From positions 4,805,501-4,869,500 of the forward strand of contig CP064972.1 of assembly GCA_016699405.1 (NCBI GenBank): 64,000 nucleotides of DNA, read 5' to 3'. This document shows, piece by piece, positions 62,581-64,000 of this stretch. The stretch is from Holophagales bacterium (GTDB lineage: Bacteria > Acidobacteriota > Thermoanaerobaculia > Multivoradales > JAGPDF01). The notes beneath the pieces were generated by a model. That model worked only from the letters and a program-made list of their open reading frames with translations. It ran no database searches and was not told the DNA's origin. Positions within the stretch are counted from its first letter, which is position 1, and every line of letters begins with the position of its first letter. The position numbers and the translations under genes are program-made.

Positions 62581-63717
62581 ATGCGACGCCGGATCGAAAT
62601 CTCGACCATGGCCATGGGAACGAACACCTCGCGCATGCACGACGGACTCCGCATTCGCGGCGAGGGTGGCCCAGCCGACGACCACGACGGGCAGGACCCG
62701 GGGTTCGCCGGCGATCTCGCCAGCCTCTCGGTCTTCGAGCTGCTGCAGTCGCTCCACTACCTGCGCAAGTCGGGCACGCTCGAACTGACGATCGACGATG
62801 CCCGCCGGCTGAGCGAGTCGGCCACGTTCCTGCTGTCGACCGAAGGACTGGCCGGCGCTCGCTGCGGCTCGCTCGAAGAGCGCGAGGCGGTGCTCGCCGC
62901 GCTCTGGTGGTCGCGCGGCCGTTTCCGCTTTCGCCCCGGACCCATCGTCGCCGAAGGGGCCACGCTCTCGCTTCAGGATCTGCTGCTCGAAGGCGTCCGA
63001 CTCGCCGACGAGGTCGAGGAGCGGGACGACCTCCTCCCCGATCGCGTCACTCCGCTCACCTTGGTCGCCGCCGAGCTCGCGGCCCCGGTGCTCGCGGTAC
63101 GCGGCGTCCCCGAGATCGTCGATCATCTGCGCAGCTCGGCCGCGCTCAACCGGCTGGCCCTCGAGAACCTCGTCCCCTACGCCCCGGTGACCATCGCCCA
63201 CGCCGTCGCCCGGCTCTGCGAAGAGGGCGCGGTGGCGGAAGGCCGGGGCGCTCCCGAAGCGCACGACCTCGTCGTCTCGACACCCCGCCCCACCAGCGAG
63301 ATCGGCGCGGCGCCGACACGCATCGTCCGGTTGGCGATCGCCTTCCCGACCCACGACGCCAAGCTCGGCCTCGAGCTGGTCACCGCCCTGCGCCTGCAGG
63401 CTGGGATCGACATGGCGGCGCACTTCTTCGACCCGGCCGGCCCGTCCTTCAGTCGCATGAAGATCTCGGCCGACTGTTCTCTTTCGCTCACCACCCTCCC
63501 GCTCGCACGCCGCAACCGGTTCGTCTTCGAGACGCTGCTCGACAACCTGCGTGTGGCGCTCTTCGTCTCGCGCGCCGAGAGCGAACCGGAGCTCCAGGAG
63601 TGGATGAGCCTGATCCCGCCCGGCGTCACGGCGCTTCACGCGACCGATCCGCAAGAGGGAGCCGGCCGACTTCTCGGTCACCTCCACGAGCTGCGCCAGC
63701 GGGCGACGCTCCCGTGA
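62581..63717 (+). CDS. DUF4388-domain protein coupled to a small GTPase
   Basis: A 378-residue cytoplasmic protein. The N-terminal DUF4388/PATAN-like domain (about 40-150) contains FAGDLASLSVFELLQSLHYLRKSGTLEL and LAALWWSRGRFRFRPGP. A helical linker region follows. The C-terminal part (about 240-370) begins APTRIVRLAIAFPTHDAKLGLELVTAL and ends in GRLLGHLHELRQRA. This second domain is of unclear type but ends exactly where the GTPase gene starts (GTGA overlap), so the two proteins are translationally coupled and probably bind each other. ATG 62581 is the first start after the promoter; ATG 62608 or 62614 could also be used. By analogy with MglA/MglB-type pairs it may control polarity or pili. 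Confidence 0.78.
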   Translation: MRRRIEISTMAMGTNTSRMHDGLRIRGEGGPADDHDGQDPGFAGDLASLSVFELLQSLHYLRKSGTLELTIDDARRLSESATFLLSTEGLAGARCGSLEEREAVLAALWWSRGRFRFRPGPIVAEGATLSLQDLLLEGVRLADEVEERDDLLPDRVTPLTLVAAELAAPVLAVRGVPEIVDHLRSSAALNRLALENLVPYAPVTIAHAVARLCEEGAVAEGRGAPEAHDLVVSTPRPTSEIGAAPTRIVRLAIAFPTHDAKLGLELVTALRLQAGIDMAAHFFDPAGPSFSRMKISADCSLSLTTLPLARRNRFVFETLLDNLRVALFVSRAESEPELQEWMSLIPPGVTALHATDPQEGAGRLLGHLHELRQRATLP

Positions 63718-64000
63718 GCCGTCCGACCATCGTCATCCTCGGCCCTGCCGAGGCCGGGAAGAGCACCCTCATCCGCCTGCTCGGCGACGGCGCGGTCAAC
63801 CTCGAGCACCGCGGACGGACGGTGGGCATGGACCACGCCATGTTCCGCGACGGCGACCGCGAAGCGATGCTGCTCGGCGTCCCGGGCCAGGAGCGCTTCT
63901 CCGCCGTCCGCGAGATCCTCACCGGCATGAGCCGCGCTGCCGTGTGGGTCCGGCCGCCCTCGGGCGAGGCCGACCCCTTGACCGCGGAGTTGCTGGCATC
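63714..64000 (+). CDS. Ras-like small GTPase, N-terminal part (cut by window end)
   Basis: The first 95 residues of a P-loop GTPase. G1 is GPAEAGKST (9-17), a switch I-like TVGMDHAMF follows, and G3 appears as LLGVPGQERFSAVREIL, close to the PGQ(E)RF form of MglA and Rab/Arf-like bacterial GTPases. The G4 and G5 motifs lie beyond the window. GTG 63714 overlaps the stop of the DUF4388 gene. Bacterial Ras-like GTPases of this group set cell polarity and pilus positioning in Myxococcus; the same is only suggested here by the partner protein and by the pilus genes elsewhere in the window. Confidence 0.85.
   Translation, partial: MSRPTIVILGPAEAGKSTLIRLLGDGAVNLEHRGRTVGMDHAMFRDGDREAMLLGVPGQERFSAVREILTGMSRAAVWVRPPSGEADPLTAELLA

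Overview
The window is a high-GC (about 70 % by eye) bacterial chromosome segment. The gene content points to Acidobacteriota, most likely a Thermoanaerobaculia-like lineage: a TonB-dependent receptor with an N-terminal carboxypeptidase-regulatory domain, a DUF1800/DUF1501 pair, two DUF4388 proteins, two large Reg_prop sensor proteins, and many secreted peptidases (S8, S1, S9, S46, a HExxH enzyme). This placement is inferred from families only; there is no rRNA or ribosomal protein gene to confirm it.

Layout. 0-3 kb: the tail of a gamma-glutamyltransferase, then a gene-poor stretch with palindromic REP-like repeats that bracket an MNT/HEPN toxin-antitoxin pair, and an orphan sigma54-like promoter. 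3.3-12 kb: an ABC exporter, a type IV pilus block (pilT-pilC-pilS-pilR) and rsgA. 12-20.5 kb: a Reg_prop/GGDEF sensor, then three tandem secreted proteases that share a Cys-bracketed C-terminal module; the third has Gly in place of the catalytic Ser. 20.5-31.4 kb: two YfhO-like multi-span membrane proteins in divergent orientation. They flank a lower-GC segment with a decayed IS5-type transposase and a secreted protein. The right-hand YfhO gene heads a tightly overlapping operon with a small membrane protein, a GT-C-like membrane protein and a methyltransferase.

31.4-38.3 kb: an FmdB-type zinc-ribbon protein, a DUF4388 protein, moeA, a large TonB receptor with a clear terminator, and a Cys-rich secreted mini-protein. 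38.4-41.6 kb: an IS1380 element carrying an IS256 element in its leader; both transposases are intact. It lies about 100 bp from a selenocysteine tRNA gene (selC). 41.9-48.4 kb: a YdcF protein, lipoprotein, MBL hydrolase, TPR protein, and the DUF1800-DUF1501 pair. 48.5-55.6 kb: a hotdog-fold protein and a second peptidase cluster (S9 prolyl oligopeptidase, HExxH peptidase, S46 dipeptidyl peptidase). 55.6-64 kb: an XdhC-like single domain, a nuclease-helicase of the DinG/XPD type, a Reg_prop histidine kinase with its FixJ-like regulator, and a DUF4388 protein coupled to a Ras-like GTPase cut by the window end.

Taken together, the genes suggest a surface-motile, protein- and peptide-degrading heterotroph. 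It exports proteases, takes up products through TonB systems, controls pili through PilS/PilR and possibly a DUF4388/GTPase polarity module, and can decode UGA as selenocysteine. Several genes have a TATACT-like -10 box only 6-10 nt before the start codon, which suggests that leaderless transcripts are common here.
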